A DNA stretch of 64,000 nucleotides from Mucilaginibacter cryoferens (GTDB taxonomy: Bacteria > Bacteroidota > Bacteroidia > Sphingobacteriales > Sphingobacteriaceae): positions 62,001 through 126,000 of the forward strand of contig NZ_JACHCR010000012.1 in assembly GCF_014205845.1 (NCBI RefSeq). Reading direction: 5' to 3'. The notes beneath the pieces were generated by a model. That model ran no database searches and was not told where the DNA came from. It worked only from the letters and a program-made list of their open reading frames with translations. A program made the position numbers and the translations under genes. Shown piece after piece: positions 36,318 through 45,559 of this stretch (position 1 is the first letter of the stretch; each line of letters opens with the position of its first letter).

Positions 36318-38000
36318 ATGAATATGCAAAATAAAAATCTATATAAATACGCGTTGAGCTTAATGTTGGCTGGCGCGGGCTTTTTGCCGGCAAAGGCACA
36401 ATTGGGTGTTGCTAAAGAAACGTTTACCCGTGCCGATACTTTACGCGGATCACTTACCACGCCTTTGCGTACCTGTTATGATATTAACTACTATCACCTG
36501 GATGTGAAGTTTGATATCGATAAAAAATTCATCAGTGGTAACGTGCTGTTTAAGTTTACCGCCGTTAGCGATTTTGATAAGCTACAATTTGATTTGTGGG
36601 ATAATCTGAAGATTGAAAAAGTGATTTATAAAGGCCAGGAGCTAAAATACAAGCGCGAATTTAACGCCGTATTTTTAACCTTTCCTAAAAACATTATTAA
36701 AGGCAGTAAGGATGAGTTTAGCGTTTACTACTCCGGTAATCCAACCATTGCCAAGCGTGCACCATGGGATGGCGGTGTGGAGTACAATACAGATTCGTTA
36801 GGGCATGCCTGGGTATCAACCGCCTGCCAGGGCATGGGTGCCAGCGTATGGTGGCCTACCAAAGACCAGCAGGCCGATGAAGTGGATAGTGCCCTCATCA
36901 GCATCAGCGTGCCAACGGGACTAAAAGATGTTTCGAACGGCCGGTTACGTAAAGTTACCGACCTTAAAGATGGCTATACCCGGTTTGATTGGTTTGTAGC
37001 CAACCCCATCAACAACTACGATATTGAAGCCAACATTGGCGACTATACCCATTACGAGGGGGTATACGATGGCGAAAAAGGCAAGCTTATCATGGATCTT
37101 TGGCCATTAAGCTATAACCTGGATAAAGCCAAAGCCCAATGGGGCTTTGATGCGCCACGCATGCTTAAAGCGTTTGAACATTGGTTTGGCCCTTATCCAT
37201 TTTACGAGGATGGCTACAAACTGATTGAAAGTCATCACCTGGGTATGGAACACCAAAGCGGTACCGCCTATGGTAACCACTACAAAAACGGGTACCTGGG
37301 CCGCGATCTTTCTGGCACCGGCTGGGGTCTTAAATGGGATTTTATTTTGGTACACGAAAGCGGGCACGAGTGGTTTGGCAACAACATTACCTCCAAAGAT
37401 CTGGCCGATATGTGGATACATGAAAGCTTTACTAATTACTCCGAATCGTTATTTGTGGAGACTTTTTACGGTAAACAAGCCGGCCAGGAGTATGTACACG
37501 GCACCCGAATGGCTATCGTAAACGACAGGCCTATTATAGGCGCCTACGGTGTTAACAAAGAAGGCTCGGGCGATATGTATTACAAGGGCGGCAACATGCT
37601 TAACATGATCCGTACTATTATTAATGATGATGAAAAATGGCGTGCCATTCTGCGTGGCCTCAACAAAACCTTCTATCATCAAACCGTAACTTATAGCCAG
37701 GTTGTTGATTATATCAACAAAGAATCGGGCATTAACCTATCGCCGGTATTTGATCAATATCTGCACTATAAAACCATCCCTATACTCGAAATCATGGTAA
37801 AAGACGGCAAAACACTCTGCCGTTGGACCAGCACCGATGCCAAAGGATTTGCCATGCCCGTTAAAGTACGCGTTAAAGGTGGCGATTATAAATTTATAAC
37901 GCCAACAACCCGCTTTAAAGCCATAGAACTTGATGGTGCTACAAAGGATAATATTGAGGTAGATACTTTTAATTGTTATATTGGAGTGCTGGTGGAGTAA
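36318..38000 (+). CDS. Secreted M1 family metallopeptidase (paralogue 2)
   Basis: The protein has 560 residues and is close to the upstream gene over its whole length. It shares TPLRTCYDINYYHLDVKFDI at the mature start, DGYTRFDWFVANPINNYD in the middle and the end of the domain. Zinc ligands are His346, His350 and Glu369. GMEHQSGTAYGN replaces GAMEN. The signal peptide runs to about KAQ at residue 27. The paralogues differ mostly in surface segments such as the region at about 245-265, so they may differ in peptide preference. A 19-bp inverted repeat begins 13 bases after the stop. Confidence 0.9.
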   Translation: MNMQNKNLYKYALSLMLAGAGFLPAKAQLGVAKETFTRADTLRGSLTTPLRTCYDINYYHLDVKFDIDKKFISGNVLFKFTAVSDFDKLQFDLWDNLKIEKVIYKGQELKYKREFNAVFLTFPKNIIKGSKDEFSVYYSGNPTIAKRAPWDGGVEYNTDSLGHAWVSTACQGMGASVWWPTKDQQADEVDSALISISVPTGLKDVSNGRLRKVTDLKDGYTRFDWFVANPINNYDIEANIGDYTHYEGVYDGEKGKLIMDLWPLSYNLDKAKAQWGFDAPRMLKAFEHWFGPYPFYEDGYKLIESHHLGMEHQSGTAYGNHYKNGYLGRDLSGTGWGLKWDFILVHESGHEWFGNNITSKDLADMWIHESFTNYSESLFVETFYGKQAGQEYVHGTRMAIVNDRPIIGAYGVNKEGSGDMYYKGGNMLNMIRTIINDDEKWRAILRGLNKTFYHQTVTYSQVVDYINKESGINLSPVFDQYLHYKTIPILEIMVKDGKTLCRWTSTDAKGFAMPVKVRVKGGDYKFITPTTRFKAIELDGATKDNIEVDTFNCYIGVLVE

Positions 38001-38012
38001 ATAGTTTGATAA

Positions 38013-38068
38013 GGTTAATTGAGTTGATTAATTTCCCTAGCGGTCTAACTTAATCAACTCAATTAACC
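38013..38068. terminator. Perfect 19-bp inverted repeat after the M1 pair
   Basis: GGTTAATTGAGTTGATTAA (38013-38031) is exactly complementary to 38050-38068, around an 18-base spacer. It could form a long hairpin ending the peptidase transcript, although no T run follows. A third partial copy (CTTAATCAACTTT) lies at 38073-38086. Confidence 0.6.
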
Positions 38069-38154
38069 ACTCACTTAATCAACTTTAAATTTATTTCCCC
38101 ATCCGTGCAACCTGAAAGTTTATATTGCGTCATATAGACATAAAACGTATTAAA

Positions 38155-38892
38155 ATGAGATCATTAAGCAAAATATTACTGGCCGCCTTTTTGGTAACCA
38201 GCATTGCAGGTAAAGCAACAAGTAAAACCAACCCTATTATAATTAGCGATGCAAGCACTACGGAAGACCGTAACTTATCTGGTTTCACATCGGTAAGTGT
38301 TGCGGGCTCTTTTGATGTATTTATAACCCAGGGCTCTACCGAGTCGGTTAAAGTAGTTGCCCCCGATGATGTGATTAAACGCATTATAACCGAAGTTGAT
38401 GGTGGTGTGTTGAAAATATACACCAAAAGCGATAACGATTGGCATTGGTTTGATGGCGGACACAAAAAAATAGCCATTTACGTAAGCATTAAAGAGGTTA
38501 ACGGTGTATCACTTTCCGGCTCGGGCGATGTATCTTTTAAGGAAGGCTTGCGTAGCAATTCTTTTAAATTAAAATTAACAGGCTCAGGCGATGTTAGCGG
38601 CAAGCTTTGGGTAAAAAATTTAGATGTAAATCTTGCCGGCTCGGGGGATATTAAAATAAGTGGCAGCGCAGATAACTCCAATGTGAGTGTTGCAGGTTCT
38701 GGCGATTATACAGCCCGCGACCTGGTTACCGCCACGGCATCGGTACGCGTTGCAGGTTCTGGCGATGCACGATTAAACGTAAGCCAAAAGCTTGATGCAT
38801 CTGTAGTTGGCTCGGGAGATGTTTACTACACAGGTAGCGTTAAAAACGTAAGCAGCTCCAAAATTGGCAGCGGCGACGTAAGTCGGATGTAA
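38155..38892 (+). CDS. Head GIN domain (DUF2807) secreted protein
   Basis: About 245 residues from ATG 38155; ten residues upstream in frame are unlikely to be used because the signal peptide MRSLSKILLAAFLVTSIAGKA starts here. The mature protein is a right-handed beta structure made of repeating GSGDV units (LSGSGDVSFKEG, LTGSGDVSGKL, LAGSGDIKISGS, VAGSGDYTARD). This is the signature of the putative autotransporter-adhesin head GIN domain common in Bacteroidota. The role is unknown; some members are cell-surface or stress-related. It ends before a bidirectional terminator shared with the convergent gene. Confidence 0.9.
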   Translation: MRSLSKILLAAFLVTSIAGKATSKTNPIIISDASTTEDRNLSGFTSVSVAGSFDVFITQGSTESVKVVAPDDVIKRIITEVDGGVLKIYTKSDNDWHWFDGGHKKIAIYVSIKEVNGVSLSGSGDVSFKEGLRSNSFKLKLTGSGDVSGKLWVKNLDVNLAGSGDIKISGSADNSNVSVAGSGDYTARDLVTATASVRVAGSGDARLNVSQKLDASVVGSGDVYYTGSVKNVSSSKIGSGDVSRM

Positions 38893-38945
38893 TAGCCTCA
38901 CCCCGGCCCGCTCCAAAGGAGAGGGAGGTAAAAAAATATTTAACA

Positions 38946-38979
38946 AAAAAAAGCGATGAATGTCTTCATCGCTTTTTTT
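38946..38979. terminator. Bidirectional terminator
   Basis: A-run plus GCGATGA (38946-38960) pairs with TCATCGC plus T-run (38965-38979) around a four-base loop. It lies between the GIN-domain gene and the convergent DUF2490 gene, so it works in both directions. Confidence 0.9.
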
Positions 38980-39001
38980 GCTTTTAACGGATACGGCATA
39001 T

Positions 39002-39727
39002 TTAAAACCTGGTATACAAAGCTACCTGCGCTACGTGGTTTATTGTATAAGCTTCGGCTTGTTTAATATATTGGTTAAGGTAGCCGGTTTCTACATCTAT
39101 CATTTTATTAATGCGGTAGCCAAAAGCCACATAAGCGCGGTTCTGATCAAAGAAGTGTTTATTTACCTTGTTTTTGTTTTGCACGTTTACAAACACCTCG
39201 TTTTGCAAAGCAAAAAACGGCCCCTTGGTAAATGCAACAGAATCCTTTTTAAATGGCACTACCGCCCTTGCAAAATAACGCAGGCGCTGCGCAAAATACT
39301 GGTCGTTCTTAGTAGCGGCCGTGTTACCCAAAAAGCGTTGCTCTAAACGGAAACGATGCGCGAGAACAACATTCTTACCCACCTTATGTGAATAGGTGTA
39401 TTGTTGCCAGATCCTGTGCTCTGGGCGAAAAGTTTGATCGCCGGCCGGGGTGCGGCCATAAGTGGCTACGTAGGCATAGCCCAACGCGCCCACTTTGTTT
39501 TTTGCAAAATAGTAATTAGCTGATGGACGCAGTAATATGTGTTTCAGGTAGCTGATCTCATCGTGCGAACGCAGTTGCCCATCAAATGAGTAGCCCCAAT
39601 GCTCAGAAAGCTTTTGCGAATGAAACACTGCCGCCCAGCCCGAAAACTGGTTATCCTGCGCAAATAGCTTCGCAGGCACGGTAAAAAATAAAACTACAAG
39701 GATCACTAATTTTTGCTTCAACTGCAT
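39002..39727 (-). CDS. DUF2490 domain outer-membrane protein
   Basis: The protein has 241 residues with signal peptide ending near LFAQ (about 23). The mature part starts SGWAAVFHSQKLSEHWGYSFDGQLRSHD and ends with an aromatic residue (ALYTRF), as expected for a beta-barrel of the DUF2490 group. The family has no established function. It precedes another barrel-like gene on the same strand only by orientation; the two are about 90 bp apart and could be co-transcribed. Confidence 0.85.
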   Translation of the reverse strand: MQLKQKLVILVVLFFTVPAKLFAQDNQFSGWAAVFHSQKLSEHWGYSFDGQLRSHDEISYLKHILLRPSANYYFAKNKVGALGYAYVATYGRTPAGDQTFRPEHRIWQQYTYSHKVGKNVVLAHRFRLEQRFLGNTAATKNDQYFAQRLRYFARAVVPFKKDSVAFTKGPFFALQNEVFVNVQNKNKVNKHFFDQNRAYVAFGYRINKMIDVETGYLNQYIKQAEAYTINHVAQVALYTRF

Positions 39728-39818
39728 GGATATGTGTGTATTTATAAAAAACTAAAACTCAAAAGTGTAATTACGTACGTAATTTATTGCCGGGCAACCA
39801 GACGTCAATCAACCAAAC

Positions 39819-40847
39819 TTAATTCTTCAATCTTGCCAAAACTTGTCGGCCCAGGTCAACAGTAACCCTGAAAACTTCCTGGTTGCTCATCTTGGCGCCC
39901 GGTACCTGGTGAAGGCTTAATACAAACTGCCCTTTTATTTTGTTGTATAAAAAGGGGGTCCATATAATATCTGTGCGGTTATAAGTATTCTTTTCGTAAA
40001 ATGCATCTCCATAAGCTATATGATGCCCCGCACCCGAATAAAATTCATCAAACACAGCAAAGGTGTGGTATTTAAAATAGGCATTGGCAACAAAACCTGC
40101 CGGTTTCTGAAAACCATCAATACCTCGCACACGCTCAAAAGACATCATAGCACCAGCCTCTATCGATAATGAATCGAGGAAGGTTTTATGCCCAAAATCT
40201 AAACCAAGCCTAATCTGGCCTCCGCCATTATCCCTTATATTATCATTAGGTACAGCAACGGCCGCACCGGCATCGTGCTCCAGCATAAAGTAATGTGATA
40301 CATAAAACATGCCGTTAACAGCTGGTTTATACTTACCCGAGAAACCGAAAAGGAATTGCTCTCTATCCACATTGGTTTGGCGGCTTACCCAATCAATCCA
40401 ACCGGTTTCTATAAAATGATCATTATGCACACGGGCCAGCAAACCTTCAATATTTGGGCGGTAATAGCGCAGGGTATCATTAAGCAGCGCACGCGGATAA
40501 TCGTCCAGCAAACCTTCGCGGGGGAAAGCACCGGCAAAAAACAACCAGCTTTTACCTGTAAAATTGTAATAGGCAACCGGGTTAACCTTTAAAAAATAAG
40601 GTTGTGCGCCAAATTCATGAATGCCGTTGGCCCCTACAACAAAATGGTTCAAACTATCTACATTTAAACCAAAATCTAACTCGGTGCGTACCCCAGAGTA
40701 AGTACGCGAGCGCAGTACAAAGGGTTTGTACTCGCGGTTATCCAAAAATGCCAGGGAATTAAAATGAATATCAATGGTTTCCTGGGCCAATGCAGCTGTG
40801 CTTACAATTACAAATACTGTTATAAATAGGTAAACTTTTTTAAACAT
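39819..40847 (-). CDS. Hypothetical outer-membrane protein
   Basis: The protein has 342 residues with signal peptide MFKKVYLFITVFVIVSTAALAQ. The rest alternates short hydrophobic strands with turns (WLFFAGAFP, MFYVSHYFML, IRLGLDFGH, AYFKYHTFAVF), so a beta-barrel is likely. No family is recognised. It starts 11 bp after the GT39-like gene stop on the same strand, suggesting translation in one transcript, and could serve that enzyme's product. Confidence 0.7.
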   Translation of the reverse strand: MFKKVYLFITVFVIVSTAALAQETIDIHFNSLAFLDNREYKPFVLRSRTYSGVRTELDFGLNVDSLNHFVVGANGIHEFGAQPYFLKVNPVAYYNFTGKSWLFFAGAFPREGLLDDYPRALLNDTLRYYRPNIEGLLARVHNDHFIETGWIDWVSRQTNVDREQFLFGFSGKYKPAVNGMFYVSHYFMLEHDAGAAVAVPNDNIRDNGGGQIRLGLDFGHKTFLDSLSIEAGAMMSFERVRGIDGFQKPAGFVANAYFKYHTFAVFDEFYSGAGHHIAYGDAFYEKNTYNRTDIIWTPFLYNKIKGQFVLSLHQVPGAKMSNQEVFRVTVDLGRQVLARLKN

Positions 40848-40858
40848 AAACTGGTGTA

Positions 40859-42586
40859 TTATTTTACTGTGTAATTAACTGCCTTACTGTTACGCCCGCC
40901 ATTAAAAGGCTCGGTACGTAACGAAAATATTAACGTGTATTTCCCCGGTTTATTAGGGGCAACTACATTAAATTTAAAATGTGTGGTTTCGCCTGGCTTC
41001 AGGGCGATATTATAAAAATCTTCGGTTGTTTTTTGGGCACTTATTTCAAGGTCGCCGGCAAAAAAACTGGCTTCAAAAAACACCTTATGCAGCGCATCCT
41101 TATTGCTAAAACTTATAGGCACCGAGTAGGGATTTGTAAAAGTAAGATCGAATACCTTATGCTCGCCGGGCGCTGCTGTTTCTTGTTTTTCGGTTGTTTT
41201 AAACTCAACTTTTTGATAAGTGCGCAGGTCATTTACCCAGCCGCCATACCAGTTGCCCACCCCGGTTTTAATAGTATCGGTAGTAACACCGGCCTGTGGC
41301 CCTTCAAGCACATAATATATTCTTTTATGCTGCAGACTATCCTCTATGGGCCATATATCAAATTGCGTGCGGCGATAGTCGCGGGCATCGTAAGCAAACC
41401 CTTTTAAGGTGTTGTTATAAAAATCGTATTTCGAAGGGTTCTGAAAACCTTCGTTAAAAACCACATAGTTATCGCCTGCTTTATCATGTATTTGTTTACA
41501 CCAATCCCTGTAACCGTAAAATATACGCAGGGCGTGCATCTGTTTTAAAATAGGCGGACCAATTACTATTACTACACGCAGTAAAACAATTAAGCTCACA
41601 TTAATGATAGCCAAGCGGTTAAACCAGGCCGGTTTACCACCAGGCTGTGCAAAATTGATAAGTACCAGCATAGATAGCGGTACGTAAGCGATCAACGTCC
41701 AATGGAGTTGTACTTCTCCTTTAAAGGAGGTTAAGAAAAAGAACAGCAATATCCCGATACTGTTTACCAGTAAAACACGCGTAAAAGTATCCTTTATACG
41801 TAAGGTAAATCCCTTATAAAATACAAGCCAGCCTATTAGCGGACCAGCCATTGCCAACTGCCCCAACGGATAAAGGTATGTATTGGCCAGATCGTAAGGT
41901 TTATCTGACCGCTCAGACAAGTGGTAGCTGATAGAAGGATAATCATGATGGATCTGCCATAAAATATGGGGCATGTATATGGCCAGCGCCAGTAAAAAAA
42001 TAGCGTAAAACGATGGCCGTTTTAACAATTTTAAGCTGGAGATAAGCGTACAGGCCAACAATAAAATGCCATGATATTTGCTGTACAACAGGCAGGCCGC
42101 AATAACGCCCAATATAAGCGCCAGGCCCCAGCCATCGCGTTCGAGATATTGTTGCAAGAAATAAAGAAACAGTGTAGTAAACAGTAACAAAGGCGCATCG
42201 GGCGTGGTAATAAAGCCATAGATGTGAAATACAAAAATGCCCGATACTACCAATATAAAAGCAATGGCATCAACCTTATACCTTTTAAGCATCAACCACA
42301 TAATGTATAGTGAGGCTGTGCTTCCCATAACGGTAAACAGGCGCAAGCCAAATTCGTTATGCATTAAACTGTACCCGGCTCTAATGAATACCGCAACCAT
42401 AGGCGGGTGATCATAATAACCCCAATCCATAAAGCGCGAATAGATCCAGTAGTAGGCCTCATCGGCATGCAACTCAAGCGTACAGGCTTGCAGAATGTTT
42501 AACGCCGTCCACAGCAATAAAAAATAAATAATAGGCTTATTGTATTTTGCCTGGGCCTGCGTATTATTTATGGCGGTATCCTGCAT
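40859..42586 (-). CDS. Glycosyltransferase family 39-like membrane protein
   Basis: About 575 residues from ATG 42586; the frame reaches 42637, but the methionine at QDTAINN is the more plausible start. GT39/ArnT-type enzymes move a sugar from a polyprenyl phosphate to protein or lipid A on the periplasmic side. The first outer loop has LHADEAYYWIYSRFMDWGYYDHPPM with the conserved DE pair, and about ten membrane helices follow. A soluble C-terminal beta domain (about 430-575) ends with NPYSVPISFSNK and KPGKYTLIFSL segments, resembling a carbohydrate-binding-like fold. The acceptor is unknown. It precedes a barrel-like gene by 11 bp. Confidence 0.85.
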   Translation of the reverse strand: MQDTAINNTQAQAKYNKPIIYFLLLWTALNILQACTLELHADEAYYWIYSRFMDWGYYDHPPMVAVFIRAGYSLMHNEFGLRLFTVMGSTASLYIMWLMLKRYKVDAIAFILVVSGIFVFHIYGFITTPDAPLLLFTTLFLYFLQQYLERDGWGLALILGVIAACLLYSKYHGILLLACTLISSLKLLKRPSFYAIFLLALAIYMPHILWQIHHDYPSISYHLSERSDKPYDLANTYLYPLGQLAMAGPLIGWLVFYKGFTLRIKDTFTRVLLVNSIGILLFFFLTSFKGEVQLHWTLIAYVPLSMLVLINFAQPGGKPAWFNRLAIINVSLIVLLRVVIVIGPPILKQMHALRIFYGYRDWCKQIHDKAGDNYVVFNEGFQNPSKYDFYNNTLKGFAYDARDYRRTQFDIWPIEDSLQHKRIYYVLEGPQAGVTTDTIKTGVGNWYGGWVNDLRTYQKVEFKTTEKQETAAPGEHKVFDLTFTNPYSVPISFSNKDALHKVFFEASFFAGDLEISAQKTTEDFYNIALKPGETTHFKFNVVAPNKPGKYTLIFSLRTEPFNGGRNSKAVNYTVK

Positions 42587-42736
42587 CAATGGGTAATTGC
42601 AAATTGAGTTGTAAAGGTATAATAAAACAACAAACACCTAAAGCCATACCCATCATCAATAAGTAATTTGATAAAATAATAGCTTAAAACTTGTTATTTT
42701 AGCCGTATTACAACATCAACTAAACAATAATCTCCA

Positions 42737-43210
42737 ATGCTTAAATCAATAGAAATAGTTCTGAAGCCAAGAATTAACCTGTTAGACATTATTAAAGACC
42801 TCACTCCCGAACAATTGAACCATGTACCAGAAGGCTTTAATAACAACATTATCTGGAACCTGGCACATATAATATCGGCCCAGCAGGGTATTTGTTATAC
42901 CCGGGCGGGCGTACCCATCATAACCCACGATAAGTATTATACCCCCTACCGCCCGGAAACCAAACCAAGCTCTTTTGTGGCTGCCGAAGATATTGCCACC
43001 ATTAAAGAGCTGTTTTTATCAACCATAATACAATTAGAAGCAGACTTTTTAAACAACGTTTTTACTACTTACCCCGCCTGGAGTACCCGCTATGGAGTAG
43101 AGATAGATTCTATAGAAACGGCCATACAGTTTCTCCCTTTTCATGAGGGCCTGCATTACGGATATATATGGGCCTTGAAACGCGTGGTGGAGCGTAGCAA
43201 AACTATTTAG
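42737..43210 (+). CDS. DinB family protein
   Basis: The protein has 157 residues. It is a four-helix bundle of the DinB/YfiT type. The metal-site histidines are visible in IIWNLAHIISAQQG (His near 43) and LPFHEGLHYGYIW (two histidines near 137 and 141). Members are metal-dependent thiol transferases or unknown. Bacteroidota using bacillithiol have many such proteins, but which thiol it uses cannot be read. It faces a convergent gene across a very strong terminator. Confidence 0.85.
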   Translation: MLKSIEIVLKPRINLLDIIKDLTPEQLNHVPEGFNNNIIWNLAHIISAQQGICYTRAGVPIITHDKYYTPYRPETKPSSFVAAEDIATIKELFLSTIIQLEADFLNNVFTTYPAWSTRYGVEIDSIETAIQFLPFHEGLHYGYIWALKRVVERSKTI

Positions 43211-43225
43211 CATGTATAAATAATT

Positions 43226-43278
43226 TTGATAGAAAGGAAAAGACCGGGAGGGCATCCCGGTCTTTTCCTTTCTATCAA
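43226..43278. terminator. Strong bidirectional terminator
   Basis: A perfect 24-bp stem (43226-43249 with 43255-43278) with a five-base loop GGGCA lies between the convergent DinB and hypothetical-protein genes. It contains GACCGGGA/TCCCGGTC and A/T-rich outer arms, so it ends transcripts from both sides. Confidence 0.92.
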
Positions 43279-43299
43279 TTGTTCTGTTAATGATCAGGT

Positions 43300-43728
43300 T
43301 TAAAAAAACAAGCTCGAAAGCACGTTACCTGCGCTTGGAGCTTTAGGCTTAAGGCCTAAAAATTTAGCGTATTGCGCCGCAGTAAGTATGGTTTTAAGTT
43401 TGCCTCCCAAACCGCTTATTAAGCTGCCCGATTTACTGGCATAAGCAGTTTTATCTGTATTGGCCAGGGGCATAATTTCGGCTTTACTTTTTAAATAGTC
43501 GGTTACCTGGGTGGATACGGACGGCTTTTGAGCAGCTGTAAGGCCCAATGTTGGGGTTAGTTTGCCCATAATGGCATCTTTAACACTGCCAATATTGCTA
43601 AGCGATGGCAATGATGACGCGCTGATGTTTTTGGATGCAGCCACACCTTCCACCTTTTTTAAAAAACTTTGCGAAAATGCAACACTGCTGGTAACGGTTA
43701 ATGCTACGGCTAAAAATAAAGCTTTCAT
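43300..43728 (-). CDS. Hypothetical secreted protein
   Basis: The protein has 142 residues with signal peptide MKALFLAVALTVTSSVAFS. The mature part is Ala/Ser/Lys-rich, with helical segments (GSVKDAIMGKLTPTLGLTAAQ) and a C-terminal AAQYAKFLGLKPK. The repeated LTAAQ phrases resemble periplasmic helical proteins whose function is unknown. It stands alone and faces the strong terminator. Confidence 0.7.
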   Translation of the reverse strand: MKALFLAVALTVTSSVAFSQSFLKKVEGVAASKNISASSLPSLSNIGSVKDAIMGKLTPTLGLTAAQKPSVSTQVTDYLKSKAEIMPLANTDKTAYASKSGSLISGLGGKLKTILTAAQYAKFLGLKPKAPSAGNVLSSLFF

Positions 43729-43963
43729 AATAATATTTGATTTTGGATTTAAGCAAACTTAAAAAAAGCACTTTAAATCAACTTAAACAAAGTGTATTAT
43801 TTATTTCTATAATTTTCAATTTTGCACTTAAACTCCGATATATTAAAGCAAGGCAAAAAGGCAAAAAAAAGAGGCTGTATCATAAATAATGATCAGCTTC
43901 TTTTATAACGATGTAGAAAAACAGCTGCTATGTTATTGCTGATAAAAGATGAATACCCATTGG

Positions 43964-45559
43964 TTAAAAAGCTACCGGTGCGGGCTGATTAGCTTTAACG
44001 TTAATAGTGGTACGGTTTACCGATGGAAACAATGCGATGAGCACTATGGTACCTATAATAACCCAGCTCATCCAGTGATAATAATCTATAGAAAATTTTA
44101 ACTGCGCCTGTACGCTAATACCTTTGTTTAATAATCCGTTTGCTATTTTAACGGCCTGGTCTGGGGCAGTGCCACGACTTATAAGCACCTGTTTATAATC
44201 GGTTAGCCGTTGCACCGCGACAGGATCGAGTGAGCTCAAGCGTTCCTGAAAACGATTATAATGATCGCGCTGCCCATAAAGCTGGAAAAAGTTGATGAGT
44301 GCAATGCTGGTGCTAAAGCCCACAAAGCGCACAAATATACCAACTGCCGACCCTGTATTGCCAAAACTGGCCGGAGCAGACGAAACTACAAAAAGAATAA
44401 TGGGTACCATCAGCATACCGGCTCCCATGCCTTGCAACATTAAGGGAATGATCAGGTCTACAGTATCAACCTGGGTATTAAACAGGTAACACATCCATAC
44501 CTGAAATATAAGCAGCAAAACAAAACCACCAATAAAAATAAGCCTTGTGGCTATTTTTAACAGTACCAACCTTGATGCTATAATAACGGCAATAATTATC
44601 CCGGCAATGTTATACAACAATAAATAGCCAATGTGAATAGGATCGAGCCCCAACACACCACCTAAAAAAGAGGTGGTGATACCAAATGATCCCCTGATGA
44701 TGTAAAACACAAAAAGTAATATAATGCCTAATACAAACTTAGGGTTTCTGAAGGCCTGCAGATATAAATAGGGCCTTTTGAGATTTAGCTGCCTGATAAT
44801 AAATACAGCAAAAAGTAGCACTATGGCTATAAGCCTTATCGATATTCGTTTATCGTCAAGCCAATCGTACTGTTGCCCGTACACCAGTACATAGCCAATA
44901 AAACCCAAGCCTACCGAGTAAAGCAAAAAGCTGGGCCAATCTAACCGGTACAATGGCAGCCTTTTATTAAACCGTACATTGTTCATAATAAAAAACATAA
45001 GCACAGCGCCGGGGATGTACGAGTACATGGCACATTTGTATATCACATTATAATCAAAGGCATCAATAATAGAAGCCGTAATTACCGTTGTTAATGGCAC
45101 AACGCATAACAGTATGCAGTAAACTACAGAGTAACCTATCTCCTTAGAGCGCTCGGTATGTAGTTTACTAAACATCAGCGTAAGTGTAATGCTGATAGTA
45201 CCGCAGGTTAACAGGCCTTGAATGTACCGCATAGCCAGCAACACCAAAAACGAGTGCGTAAGGTAACATAGGTAACAAGTACCGGTAAGCAGTATTACAC
45301 CAACCAATAAATACTCTTTAGTAGCCAGGTTTTTAAAAAAACGACCTTCCAAAACAACAAAGCTGGCCATTGCGCCATATAATATAATCAGCGAATATTG
45401 TACATCGTTAGGGGTAATACCGTAATAACCGGCTGCCGCGTTAACATTACTTACCGATAAGGCAAATAACACCACGCCCGGTAATACCACGATAAGCAAG
45501 GCCAGGCGGATAAGCCACATAGGCACCCATGTTTTAAAAACTGGCAACGCATTATTCAT
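43964..45559 (-). CDS. MFS transporter, DHA2/EmrB-like
   Basis: About 531 residues from ATG 45559, which overlaps the HlyD stop by eight bases, so translation is coupled. The frame could start at 45583. About 14 hydrophobic segments are seen, the number of DHA2-type drug exporters. Typical pieces are the AMRYIQGLLTCGTIS helix and a later LMLQGMGAGMLMVPI segment. With the HlyD-like adaptor and TolC-like protein it forms a three-part envelope-spanning efflux pump. The pump's substrate is not seen. Confidence 0.9.
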   Translation of the reverse strand: MNNALPVFKTWVPMWLIRLALLIVVLPGVVLFALSVSNVNAAAGYYGITPNDVQYSLIILYGAMASFVVLEGRFFKNLATKEYLLVGVILLTGTCYLCYLTHSFLVLLAMRYIQGLLTCGTISITLTLMFSKLHTERSKEIGYSVVYCILLCVVPLTTVITASIIDAFDYNVIYKCAMYSYIPGAVLMFFIMNNVRFNKRLPLYRLDWPSFLLYSVGLGFIGYVLVYGQQYDWLDDKRISIRLIAIVLLFAVFIIRQLNLKRPYLYLQAFRNPKFVLGIILLFVFYIIRGSFGITTSFLGGVLGLDPIHIGYLLLYNIAGIIIAVIIASRLVLLKIATRLIFIGGFVLLLIFQVWMCYLFNTQVDTVDLIIPLMLQGMGAGMLMVPIILFVVSSAPASFGNTGSAVGIFVRFVGFSTSIALINFFQLYGQRDHYNRFQERLSSLDPVAVQRLTDYKQVLISRGTAPDQAVKIANGLLNKGISVQAQLKFSIDYYHWMSWVIIGTIVLIALFPSVNRTTINVKANQPAPVAF

